Part shown: one piece after another, positions 12,601 through 23,186 of the stretch
Layout of the letters: each line of letters starts with the position of its first letter
Numbering within the stretch: position 1 is the first letter of the stretch
Origin: Rhipidocladum racemiflorum
Lineage: Eukaryota; Streptophyta; Magnoliopsida; Poales; Poaceae
Direction of reading: 5' to 3'
DNA: 64,000 nucleotides
Assembly: GCA_036346355.1 (NCBI GenBank)
Contig: CM070577.1
Location: 79,320,509 to 79,384,508 of the forward strand
Made by a program: the position numbers and the translations under genes
Notes under the pieces: model-generated
What the model saw: the letters and a program-made list of their open reading frames with translations, nothing else
Databases searched by the model: none
Told to the model about the DNA's origin: nothing

Positions 12601-14506
12601 GCAGTTTCATCTTCAAACATAACTCGTCTCTGTCCATTCTTGTTAATCCAAAAACGCCTCGATTTCAAATCAAGACTGACAGGACCGTGTTGATAGAGCC
12701 AATCGGCGCCCAATATAATATCATACCCTTTAAGTTGTAATATCCTAAAGTCTGATTGAAACTCCTCACCTTGTATGACATATGGACAGTTCTGCATTTC
12801 GCATTGCACTGGATCTTTGAACCATTTGCTACTGCGACCTGTTCAGGATTATGATTACTAATTTCGCAGTTCAACTTAATAGCTAACTCTGGTGAAATGA
12901 AAGTGGCTGAGCTACCACTATCCACCAAGGCGACTGCCAACAATTTCCCAATGTTTACCCTTAAGGTAAATGTGGAGATGCAAGAACTAGTGCCTGTTAC
13001 AGCGTGAGCTGACAATTGAAGCTCTTCCTCCTTTTCCTTATGTATGGGACTGCCGGGAGGAGTAATAAACTCCCCTTCTATATTTTGATCCTTTTGATCC
13101 TCTTCCTCCTCAATGGCAATTAAATGGATTTGCTTCTGCATTTTACAGACCTTGCTGTGTCCTGGCACCCAGGGTTCCTGGCACTTGAAGCATTTACCGT
13201 TGTTCCACTTGGTGTTACTGTTTTGATCATTTCTGTCGGCAATGTCTTTTCTGGCTGATGCTTCACCCTTCAGACTTGATCCTGTTGATTGGGTCACTTT
13301 TGACTGATGCCCAGAAGACCAACTGTTGAACTTCTTATAAGACTGAATATTCTCATAATTTCTAGCATGAGCATATACTTCCACTAATGTTTTTGACTTA
13401 AGGGACTTCAATGGTATCTTGATGTAGTTCGTAAGACCAGAAATGAAGTAATCAATGAAGTATTCTTCAGACAGTCCTGGTGTACTCCTTTTAACCATAC
13501 ACATGAGTTCTTCAAATTTGTCAACATAATTCTCTACTGTGCCCACTTGTGTCAACCCCCTAAATGTTTCCGTGATTTCCACCCTTGTTTCTGCAGCGAA
13601 TCTTTGACAAATCATGTGGCAGAATTGAGGCCAATGAATGGTGCTTGTATCAATACGATTGCTACTGATCCATTGATCTGCCCTACCAGTCAAATAAACC
13701 TCAGCAATAGCTACCTTTTGGTGTTCAGGTGTCCTCCCCAGCTCAATGCACCTCTCCGCCTTTCTTATCCAAGCTTCGGGATTACTTCCATCGAATCTGG
13801 GAAAATCCAACTTCGGCCCCTTACTAAAATTATTGGAATAGTGAGTTTTGTCTTCATTTGGTTGGTTGACTCGATCTGGAGGTCTTGGTGCTGACCCATA
13901 TGGAATTTCAGGACGAACATGAAAAGAATATGATGTGGGTTGATATGGATGACCTCTTTGTAGGGACACATAAGGTGAACTGGATGTGACATACTGCGGG
14001 CTGAAAGTTCCAGTGGCCATGACTGAAGGATACACGCTAACTCCATAAGTTCCCTCATTTCCTGCTGAAAGCATGGGTGGAACAGATTGATAATTGATGA
14101 TATTTGGTGGAATAGTAAAAGGTAAAGGAGAAATGTTGATACTGCTTTGATTTCCCATTGATGAATTAGGAGCATATGAATTAACACTCCCAGGAGTAAT
14201 ATATCTATTAGCTCCAGATGCAGATGACTTCCCTTCAACTTGTCCATCAGGACTCAGACTATCTCTTACTGCCAAAGTACTGGTTACTTCCTTGTTTTCC
14301 AATTTGCCCATCAAGGTAGTCAACATATCCATCATTTGATCCGTTTTTGCAGAGTTTTCTGTTGCTAACCTGTGGAACCCATCGATCTGCTCCTTGGTTG
14401 AGGCTGAACTTTCTTCAAACCTTTGGTGCAAGAGCAGCATCTCTGTTTTCAGCCTTTCTATCTCTTCAACCATTCCTTCTTCTGATATTTTTCCTACCTT
14501 AGGCAT
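9615..14506 (-). pseudogene. Reina-like gag-pol polyprotein, broken by one frameshift and two stops
   Basis: Order: N-terminal coiled-coil-like Gag start MPKVGKISEEGM (14506), Gag core (FRGLTQVGTVENYVDKFEEL), zinc knuckle CFKCQEPWVPGHSKVC, protease VDSGSSATF, RT (MPFGLTNAPATFQ, VFFDDILIYS), RNase H, HHCC integrase zinc finger (HSGERATYKRI, CAVCQKSK), integrase core (SDRDRIFTS, YHPQTDGQTERVN) and a chromodomain-like end (VQWKIQWANLSPDAATWED). Lesions: a frameshift near 12805 after the protease, a TGA at 11415-11417 consistent with CGA>TGA, and a TAA at 10629-10631 in the integrase core. The first RNase H aspartate motif reads ETNASG instead of ETDASG. The stop (9615-9617) lies 33 nt inside the 3' LTR. 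Not autonomous as it stands. Confidence 0.92.
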
Positions 14507-14660
14507 GATTAAAATCCCGGCATGATTAAAATCCCAACCAACCTCTGCCGATCAAATCGTTGTTCGTGATTTAGCTCAGGGATTTTACTAAGGAAACAAG
14601 TTCCTTAACCTGAGCTTTCCAAGAACACTTCCGAAGAACTTCCTTCAGCCGAGAATCGAC

Positions 14661-14673
14661 TGCTCTGATACCA
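14661..14673 (-). promoter_or_regulatory. primer-binding site, initiator Met tRNA
   Basis: Minus strand TGGTATCAGAGCA, three bases inside the 5' LTR. It is the complement of the 3' end of plant initiator methionine tRNA, the usual primer of these elements. Confidence 0.92.
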
Positions 14674-14676
14674 TTT

Positions 14677-15080
14677 TGTCAGGACCGGATGGAGTGACAG
14701 CTTCCAATCCAATCACAGATCGAAATAGTAGTGGAGAAAAAGGGAAAAATCTGGGAAAACGCAACAAATAGGAAGGAAAAAAGAAGGACTTGGAGAACAA
14801 GAACGAAACAGAGCAGCAAGTCTTTTCTCTTATCATAATCGTAACAAACTCCCAACCACTCCAGGTCTTATACTCTCCACTTTTACCCTGTCGTGCGATT
14901 TACTCTGGAGAAGTAAAAGTTAAGTTTGACAATTACAATACTAGTAACAGTAATTACTGGATGTCTCTTAGCCACCCGATTACATTTAACTAAGAGGTAT
15001 TGACTGATTCTTGCCGTCCGATTACACAAAACAAGCTCTTCCAACTCTTAAATCACCAACTCCTTTGCTGCTTCCTGACA
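14677..15080 (-). repeat. 5' LTR of the Reina-like gypsy
   Basis: 404 bp, TGTCAGG...CCTGACA on the plus strand, so ends in TG/CA. Undisturbed copy; it serves as the empty-site reference for the MITE in the other LTR. Confidence 0.93.
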
Positions 15081-15085
15081 TTGAT

Positions 15086-15175
15086 GGCCTTGGTAGGGTT
15101 GACGTGGCCGGTGCCGATGGAGAAGAACCCTGCGGCGTTGAGCTTCTCGTATAGGATCGCGTTGCCGTCTGTGCC
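15086..15175 (-). pseudogene. subtilase fragment with GHVNPTKA motif
   Basis: Encodes DGNAILYEKLNAAGFFSIGT and GHVNPTKA, immediately upstream in the protein of the fragment at 8267-8675. Bounded by the gypsy target site TTGAT on the left and the hAT target site TCTGTGCC on the right. The join to the next fragment shows a small out-of-frame deletion where subtilases normally have the TTADV region. Confidence 0.9.
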
Positions 15176-15336
15176 CAGGGGCGGAGCCAGCCCAGGCCAG
15201 GCCCAAGTCCCGGGCTGGGCCAACTGATCTTAAATTAAATATCTGTTTTTAATAGTTTTTTAAAAAAATTTAATGGACTTTCAGTACTAGGACCCGGGCT
15301 ACAGCACGGGCAGTCTGGGGCCTGTATCCGCCCCTG
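15176..15336. mobile_element. hAT-type MITE (161 bp) in the subtilase
   Basis: 8-bp target duplication TCTGTGCC (15168-15175, 15337-15344). Ends CAGGGGCGGA and TCCGCCCCTG are inverted repeats. Length and duplication size fit a non-autonomous hAT element. Confidence 0.93.
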
Positions 15337-15344
15337 TCTGTGCC

Positions 15345-15405
15345 GACTTGATCATCACCAGGGACCAGTCCGGGTGCTCGCTTTTGATGAGGGTGGCGAT
15401 CGCAC
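15345..15405 (-). pseudogene. subtilase fragment ATLIKSEHPDWS
   Basis: Sixty bases coding for the helix that follows the catalytic serine (ATLIKSEHPDWSLVMIKSA) of plant subtilases. Squeezed between two hAT insertions. Confidence 0.88.
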
Positions 15406-15994
15406 CATAGGCGGAGCCCAGGCCGGGGCGTAGGTGGGCCTGGCCCTGGTCGGCATCGTTGGCCCAGCAAGATCAGGAGTCAGAAGGGCTGGTGCCTGGT
15501 GGGGACTCGTGATTTGTAAAGATATGGACTTGTAGGGAGACGGCCAGACGGGAGACCAAACAATCGTGTCGCAATTGTTCTCGCGACTTCTCGCACCGGT
15601 TGCCGGCGTCACGGTCTCACGTGCTCTCTTCGTCCCTCCATGACTTGCCTCGCATGTGGTGTGCTCTCTCCGTGACTCCGTCCGTTGCTCTCGCGTCTCG
15701 TCGGTCCAGCGCCACTGCACCAGGAGTCCAGCTGTCCAGAATGGATGGTATGTATATGCAATCCAAGTCCTAGTAGTCTAGATATTTTACAGTATTTTCA
15801 GAACATAAGGACTTGCAAATATTAACTATCGTCACATGTGAAATAATTAGTTGTACGTTTTCATTCATAAATCCTTGCAAGTTACAAGTGTTACATATTG
15901 TACTTATTATATACTGAATTTTGAATATCAATCATTAGTAGAGGTTCATTTCATTCTTAGCCCCCTCCTTTAGAATTTTCTGGCTCCGCCACTG
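15406..15994. mobile_element. hAT-type non-autonomous element (589 bp) in the subtilase
   Basis: 8-bp target duplication GATCGCAC (15398-15405, 15995-16002). Ends CATAGGCGGAGCC and GGCTCCGCCACTG. The terminal motif GGCGGAGCC and the inner CCAGGCC sequence are shared with the 161-bp element at 15176, so both belong to one family. No transposase. Confidence 0.92.
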
Positions 15995-16002
15995 GATCGC
16001 AC

Positions 16003-16047
16003 TAAGGTGAGGCGCCGACATCCAGGTTACGGAGACGGAGTTGAAGG
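16003..16047 (-). pseudogene. subtilase catalytic-serine segment, mutated
   Basis: Reads TFNSVSVTWMSAPHLS where family members have SGTSMSAPHLSG. The catalytic serine codon position (16022-16024) encodes Trp and the preceding Gly is Val. The fragment continues across the next hAT element at 16416-16440. Confidence 0.88.
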
Positions 16048-16407
16048 CAGGGTTCAGTGGTTCACTTTACGGTGAAAACCGACATGAAAATGGAAAAAAA
16101 CTATTTCAAAACCCTAAACCTATTAATAAATCGGTTAAATTCAAAAAATTATGTCGTATAAACTGGTCAAAAATCGATGAAAATCGAGTGATTTTCGTCA
16201 ATTTTTCAAAAAAACTGTCGCAAAAAAAAAAATCAATTTGCCATTCAATTTTCGAAAAAACCAATCGTTTTCGGTGAAAATTAACCGATTTTTTATTTTT
16301 TTTCAAAACGTTTGACTTTGGAACCCTTCGATTTTTGACGATTTTCGCAGTAAACTGGTACCGCCGGAACTTCGGTTTTTAACCTTAAATCAGTTTGGTT
16401 AACCCTG
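16048..16407. mobile_element. hAT-type non-autonomous element (360 bp) in the subtilase
   Basis: 8-bp target duplication GTTGAAGG (16040-16047, 16408-16415). Ends CAGGGTT and AACCCTG, with GGTGAAAACCGA near the left and TCGGTTTTTAACC near the right end as subterminal inverted repeats. The interior is AT-rich with no coding sequence. Confidence 0.88.
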
Positions 16408-16440
16408 GTTGAAGGTACCTTCGCTAATGTTCTCGATCAA

Positions 16441-18015
16441 TGTGAAACGAATTGAATCCTCAATTCTATTAAGGAAGGAACCCTTATATATAGAAAAACA
16501 ATTATAGTTGGGCCAAGCAATGATCCCAAACTGACAATAATAGCGTACAAATAAAACATCAATACCAATATACTTTGTCAACTCGTGCTTCACCGGATCC
16601 TTAGCAATATGGATGGTACTTGTATTATAGCACAGAAGTGCAGTCGAAGTAGAACATTGAACACTGAAATATGCAAGCAACCATCGAAGCCAAACAATCT
16701 CAGAAGTAGTTATGGCTAAAGCTCGAAGCTCTGCCTTAGCGCTGGAACGAGACATAGCTGTCTGTTTCTTGGACTTCCATGCAAGGAGAGAGAATCCAAG
16801 AAATATGTAGTAGCTAGTGATGGAGCGACGGTTAATAGGATTACTTGCCCAAGTAGCATTAGAGTAAGTGTGTAGTTGAAGTTGACTGATACGAGCATAG
16901 AATAATCATCTCAAGGTAGACCTCTTAAGTACCGAAGAACTCGAATGAGGTGATTGTAGTGCACCAAGGTCGGAGCACAAACGAACTGGCTAAGAATGTG
17001 CACAGCATGTACAATACCTGGGCGAGTGACAGCAAGATAAACTAGGCTACCAATAAGTGATGGTATCGAGAAGGATCTGGAAGAGGTGTACCATCAGAGG
17101 GGAGCAATTGCAGGTGTAGCTCTATAGATGTAAAAACTATCCGAGTATCAGTAAGTCCAAAGTGAGCTAGTAAGTCATGAACATATCGTTCTTGGGACAA
17201 GTAGTATCCATCAAAAGTAGAGGTAACCTCGAGACCCATGAAATAGCTCAGCGGTCCCAAATCAGATATCATGAACTATTCACTGAAATGTTTCTTCACA
17301 AAAATAATATAGTTCTCATCATCACTAGTAATGAGCATATCATCACCGTAGAGAAGCGAAGCTAGCGAGCAGTAGGATCATAATACCTATATTCTTTATG
17401 CTCATTGCTATAGCCAAGAAAAACACACTTGACCGACTGAGCTGTCAACTTGGTATGTTCACGCGAGGCAAGGAGAACATAGCAAGTACAACTAGACATG
17501 AAGATATGTGTAGATCGGAGTAGTGGAAAACAAAACCTCAAAAGGAATCCTACCACCAATGCTCGTAGATGGTTGAATATTGATGAGATAAATAATAGTA
17601 GAGACAGCCTCGACCCAAAAGGGATGAGGAACATATGAGGCAAGCATAAGTGTGTGTGTGTGCAGTCTCAATGATCTGACATGTTTGTGTCCAATAACAT
17701 CTTTTTGAGCATGAGCACCGGGACAATAATAATGTGGAAGTGTGCCTTCATTAAATAAAAACTGACGAAAATCATCCGACAAGTACTCGTCGCCAGAGTC
17801 AAAATGAAATAGTTGAATGGAGGTATTGAATTGGGTGTGTACCATATGAACAGAAGATTTGTAGATATTTTAACAGTTGGCTATGCTTTTTCATGAAATA
17901 GATCCAAGTGTATTGGGAGAAATCATCAACAAAAATAACATAATAGTTCTTTCCACCTTTTGATATAAAGGGGGAAGGTCCCCAAACATTTGAATGAATA
18001 AGGAGAAAAGCATGA
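16441..18015 (-). pseudogene. copia pol fragment: RNase H, RT and integrase core
   Basis: RNase H at 16530-16755 (IVWLRWLLAYF, VKHELTKYIGID). RT C-terminal half at 17042-17345 (YGDDMLITSDD, LGPLSYFMGLE, YVHDLLAHFGLTD). Directly next to it is the integrase C-terminal part at 17362-17480 (VKCVFLGYSNEHKEY), so the RT N-terminal half is deleted. Integrase core at 17492-18015 (HFDSGDEYLSDDF, YLINIQPS, FVDDFSQYTWIYF). Several frameshifts. The integrase reading is cut at 18015 by the inserted LTR. Confidence 0.85.
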
Positions 18016-20849
18016 TTATATGTAACATCCCGAACTTTTTAAAAATAGGAAAATAAAAATTTTAAAATGGAATTGAATAAAAATTTTAATTGGAATCAAG
18101 ATTTTAAAATATTATATTTTCTTCTTTTCTTGAATTCTAGTAAAGAGCAATCGCCATAATTAAAGTCATTTCTTTTAAATTGAGAAAACTAAGAAAATAA
18201 AATTTAACATGGTCATGTTTTGAATTATCATCGTTTATAAATTCCTAAACCTTTTATTAACTGAAAAATCATTTAAATTGAAATACTAAAAGGTGAAAAT
18301 AAAAAAGGTAGAAAGTAAATCTCAACAGAAATCTATAAAAATAATATTAAATTAGTGGAAGTTTCTAGAACACATTTATGGCTAACAAAGTCATCATGAC
18401 TTCATTAATTATAGAAAAAAATTTAATTAATGTTTTTTTTACTATGAATAGTGGTAAAACAATATTAAATTATTAGAATTCTCTAGAACCCATTTAATGC
18501 GGTGTGAACATATTAATTAAGAAATCAAAATTAGTGTGAATATATTAATTACAGTCAAGAAGTTTAATTAAGGTAATTTGACTGTGAATAGTGTATTAAT
18601 AGGTAAAATAAACTAGTCTCTTCTCTTGATCAAAAGCATTAATTACATGAAGTAGAATTACAACATAACATGTGTTTTAATACATCACAATTTACACAAA
18701 TAGCATTTACAGCAATTATATGAATTACATCATATACGATTATTCAATTACATCTTTGATCACAAATTACATAAATGAATAATTACATTCCAAAAAATAA
18801 AATTACAAGATTATAAATTACAAACAACTATGTGTCGGGATCCGAATTTGCAAATCCGGACCCTCTGTGTATTCAGCATTAGTCCAGGATCACGCTAGTG
18901 CACACAGTCTCAACATCGATAAATATCACAATCATACACATCGATAGTAATAAAGTACTTTAATTAAGTTAACCAAACTGGTTGCTCGACCTTATGGTCG
19001 AGTTACAAGAGTACGCCACACAGGGCGAAAACTTATTAAGGAAATAAATTGTAGCGGAATAAAAGCATCAACGTGGCGCCATCCAGTATACCACAGGCAA
19101 CTGACTGGGCTTGTTCCCTAAGTAGACGGCTCCTCCTGAAGTTCTTCCTCCAAAGCTGGCGTCGCTTCTCCTTCAACTGATGTTGTATTTTGGCAAGGGG
19201 AGTACTTGGTACTCAGCAAGTCATGCACAAAATGCAAGCTAATATTCTATATGCATAGCTTATTATAAAGGATAGACTAACAAGTTCATTTGCAGTAAAG
19301 TAGCAAGTGTAAATACAGTAATAGATTGCAAAGCAGTGAAACGATTATAAATAGAGTACTTTCATAAAGATTTCACAAGTAAGCACTTTCCAATCCTATA
19401 TCCCTTTCACCATTCCAAACCCGAGCATTCTTCCAAAGTTAAGTAATTTTTATGAAAGTCTAACCCTTGACTGTAATCCCCGAGCAATGTCCAATGCCGC
19501 GGACAAGGCTATTCAAATAGATTTTACACTCTGCAGAGGTTATGCACTTTACCCACAAGATACAGTCAAACACCACAAAGGCGAGTGATCGTAACAAAGC
19601 ATTTCGGAGACCGCAAACTATACAAGTGAACCTCTCCGGCTTTTGTCATACACCATCTCTTCCCTTAACAGAGGCGAAATATGGGACCGACATACCGTTG
19701 GACGGGTACCATGCCATAGCACTGGTACGCTCCCCTTTCAAGCTACACAAAAGGTGTAGTTGACACCCCGAGGTTTCACATGCAAGTTATTAGTAACTTA
19801 CTCAACTAGGTCCGTCCCATTGCGGACATGTGGTTGCACGTTTGACTCAGATCAAAGGCTTGCAAGGTTCAGTCCTTAGGATGACCAGGGCAAGACTACC
19901 CGAAGAACCAAAACGACATCCCCGGTGCCACTCATGGCCCACCATAACATTCTTGCCACTTGCCCCGGTCCAAATCTATTTATCAAACCCAGTTGATTAC
20001 CATGCACCACGTGCCATTGACACCAACACAACACATGATACTTCTCCAAAATAGGTTCAATATCTCATTAAGTCAAGATTAACATTTGACTGTCCAAAAT
20101 CATGTCATGTGCACGTAGCAGGTCTAAACAATATACTACAACGGTCTAAATACCCATGTTGGCAATTCAATAGTGTCCAACTAAATATTCCACAACTAGG
20201 GTGACAAGGATTCATGGCACATAATTAAATAGTCAAGGTGTCATACTGCAATTTGGCATTTATCTAATTCCCAGAAATAATTTAAACAATTTCTAATTAA
20301 ATTAGCATGCAATCATTTAAATAAAATTAATTTCAAAAAATGGGATCAATATGATCAAAGCATAACTTGCCTTCAAAAAGTACTTGTTCTTGATCTTGAG
20401 CTGGCTCCTGGGTCAACACTTCTCCTTCGAAGCCTTCGAGTACTTCAACGTCTACTCGTAACGCGTGCAAATAGCAATAAATAAATAAAACAGTATATGC
20501 ACCTTGCTCAAAAATTCAAATAAAGACCATAAACAGAAGGAGCGTAATTTTACAAATTTTTAGAAATTTGAATCGCCCAAATCGGAGTAAAAATGCAAAA
20601 GTTATAATTGTTTAAAGTTTAAAGAATATATTAATTAAATATAAACAGAGAAAATTTCATATTAAAAAATTAATTAAAATTCATATTTAAGTAGATCTCA
20701 ATTTTATAAAAATTTAGAAATTGGAATCGTTCAAATCGGAGTTAAAACGCAAAAGTTATAAACGTTTGAAGTTTGAAAATTCAAATGAATCAATAAACCG
20801 AATTAACCCATTTATTTTTCTATTGAAAATCCGGATTTATGATGTCAGC

Positions 20850-21127
20850 TGACGTCAGCACGGTATTTGAATTTCCACCGAATTATTTTTCTACTGAAAA
20901 ATCGAATTATAACGTCATCATTTGCGTCAGCCGGCCCATTGACTAGGTCCATGGGTACATGTCTCACTGACATGTGGGACCCCTCGGATGACGTCAGCGC
21001 TGACGTCATCACGCTTGGCCACGCGGTACTGACACGCGGGCCCCACCATGACGTCAGCGTGACATCACCGCACGATAGGCAAAGCCACTGACATGCGGAC
21101 CCCTGGCTGACGTCACGCGTGACGTCA
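20850..21127. promoter_or_regulatory. cluster of six TGACGTCA octamers in a solo LTR
   Basis: Exact palindromes at 20850-20857, 20989-20996, 21001-21008, 21049-21056, 21108-21115 and 21120-21127, with further near matches between. TGACGTCA is a known bZIP (TGA/CRE-type) site. Inside an LTR such a cluster would lie in the U3 region. Binding or activity is not shown by sequence alone. Confidence 0.7.
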
Positions 21128-21194
21128 GCGGCGACCGGGCGACGCCCGCGCTGACCACACCGATTCGGCTACCGGACACGTGGCGCAATCTGGG

Positions 21195-22027
21195 CCGTTG
21201 GTTTGAAATCCAACGGTCCAGATCAGATCTAATTCCGCACGTTACGATTTAGATCGGACGGTCGAGATTCGATCGTGTTTCACCGTGTCAAGGGGCGACG
21301 TGGCATGTCCCGAGCGGCGACGCGTGGCTCAACCTACACCGTTCGATCTCGATCGAACGGTTGAGACCACACCTAACGCTACAACGTGGTTAACGCTAAC
21401 CGTACAATCTAGATCTAACGGCTGAGATCTAATCTAGGCACGGTGCAGTTCACGGCTACGTGGCTTAATCTAAGCCGTTGGATCAGATCCAACGGTTGGG
21501 ATTAGATCTAAAAACCGAAATGTGAAATCGCACGGGGTGACGTGGACGAACCTGGGCCGTGCGATGAAGATCTAACGGTGGAGAAGCTTTGCGGGCTCGG
21601 CGATGTCCACGGCGGAGCTTGGTGGCCGAAGACGAAGACGATGACGAGCCCGACGGCGTTACAAGCGTGCTCTGGCGAAGTGCATGGTACCCTCCGATGC
21701 GTCTCGACGCAACGGTTCCGGATCTGGGCTTGTTCCCGGCGGAGAACAGCAGAGACGGTGGGAAACGGCAGAAAACCGCAGCGGCGCGCTCAACCAACTA
21801 CGGCGAGCAATTGCGGCGGGCGGCGGTGGCTTGAGCACGGTGACCTAGGGCTACGGGTGCGCACGGAAGAGGAGAACACGCTGGCGGCGGCGGCGCAATA
21901 AATTGGGGTCTCGGCTTTCGTGAAATCTATGGAAACCGAGGCCCACTCGGCGGCGGCGGCGGAATCTGACGGGGTTTCGGACTGGGCTACGTGGCGCAAT
22001 CGTGACCGTTGGATCAAGATCCGACGG
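21195..22027. repeat. array of CCGTTGG-type inverted repeats in a solo LTR
   Basis: Recurrent module: CGTGGC, about ten bases, then a hairpin such as CCGTTCGATCTCGATCGAACGG shortened here to its arms CCGTTCGATC/GATCGAACGG. Examples at 21195-21216, 21339-21360, 21475-21495 and 22006-22027, plus weaker copies near 21400 and 21557. Spacing is irregular. Confidence 0.65.
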
Positions 22028-23186
22028 TCACGTGCGTTAGGGTTCGGCTGGCTCGGTCGGGCTTGAGTCCGGTTCGAGTCAGACTCGAGTCTGACTCGGG
22101 TCGGACCCGGTCGGATGAACAGTACTAACCTACTCGGCTATTTTTCAGCGATTTAATATTTGAAAATAATTCTAGTAATTCAAATAATTCGAGAAAAATA
22201 GCAAAATAATTAGAAAAATTCTAGAAAAATCCTGGAAAATACTTTGAGACATTTTGACCCAAATAAATTATTTCCAACAAAATTTTATATAAAACTTTTA
22301 ATTCTTTAATTATTTCAAACGGGAATAAATTCAAATTTAATCCAAATAAATTTCAGAAAATTCTAAAAATTCACCAAAGTGCAAAATTTCAGTTAAATTC
22401 ATTAAAAGCAAAAATTGGGGTGTTACACTATGTTATCTTGATCTTCATTTGTGGACCTGCATATTTAACTACACATACATAAGAATAAGAATAAAATCAA
22501 TGCATTAAATTAAGCAAAGAAATTGAAAAAATAATTGCTGTTAGACCCATAAAAAATGATATCGTGCATTGATAGACCAGATTCATCTGGGGTTGAATCG
22601 GCACCTCTCACGAAATTAGAGTTTCATCACTTGGCAATTATACAAACTTGTAATTTATTCTATAGGCGCGTGTATATTAAAAATATCGCAAAGTAGAAAA
22701 GTAATCCCATACCATAAAAGGATAAAACCCTTCACAGTAACAAAAGATAAACATAAGCATGGTGCACTGAGTTAGCTTACAACCAAAGCCATCCCTCCAG
22801 TCCAAGCCTAAGGCTACAAGGCGTCATTCAGGCCACATGATCAAAACCAATGCACTGATAAGGTTAATTAATGGACAATTTTTCTAGCCGAAACTTCCAG
22901 AGCAAGGCACCCAGGCACATAAGTAAGCCACAAGATCAAAACCAATGTACTGACAAGGTTAATGAATGTGCAAACATTCCAGCCGCAAAGACCAAGCTCC
23001 CCTTTCAAGCCCTGTTGCATCCCTTTTGCCATGGCTATAAAAGCCACACAAGCTTCATAAGCCACACCACAAAGTAATGCTCCCTGGAGCACATAGCCTC
23101 AATCATCTAGTAGCAAAGCACTAAGGTAACCAAGTTTTTAGGAGCAAGAAGTAAGGAGCAAGGATAGCACACAAGTACATAAGGTA

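Larger units (their letters stand above)
8681..15080 (-). mobile_element. Reina-like chromovirus (Ty3/gypsy), nearly full length, inserted in the subtilase
   Basis: Complete LTR retrotransposon on the minus strand with target duplication TTGAT at 8676-8680 and 15081-15085. Removing it joins the subtilase codons for K-A-I-N-P-G exactly. LTRs: 14677-15080 (404 bp, 5') and 8681-9647 (3', carrying a MITE). Without the MITE the LTRs differ at only three positions by eye, indicating a young insertion. Primer-binding site TGGTATCAGAGCA (14661-14673) matches initiator Met tRNA. A polypurine tract CGGGGGAG lies just before the 3' LTR. Short LTRs, one gag-pol frame and a C-terminal chromodomain-like segment suggest the Reina clade. 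Confidence 0.93.
18833..22427 (-). mobile_element. 3.6-kb gypsy solo LTR (Tekay/RIRE3-like)
   Basis: 5-bp target duplication CTATG (18828-18832, 22428-22432). On the minus strand it starts TGTAACACCCCAATTT and ends CGGATCCCGACA. It contains the family motifs in minus orientation: CCTCTGCAGAG near 19535 and GAGTACCAAGTACTCCCC near 19200. No primer site, polypurine tract or polyprotein, hence a solo LTR. The GC-rich part (20830-22100) holds six TGACGTCA octamers and a series of CCGTTGG hairpins. Confidence 0.85.

Noticed and set aside
18021..22427. Single element ending TGTAACATCCC/GGGGTGTTACA
   Set aside because: Flanks TTATA and CTATG do not match each other, whereas 18021-31245 (TTATA) and 18833-22427 (CTATG) each have perfect duplications.
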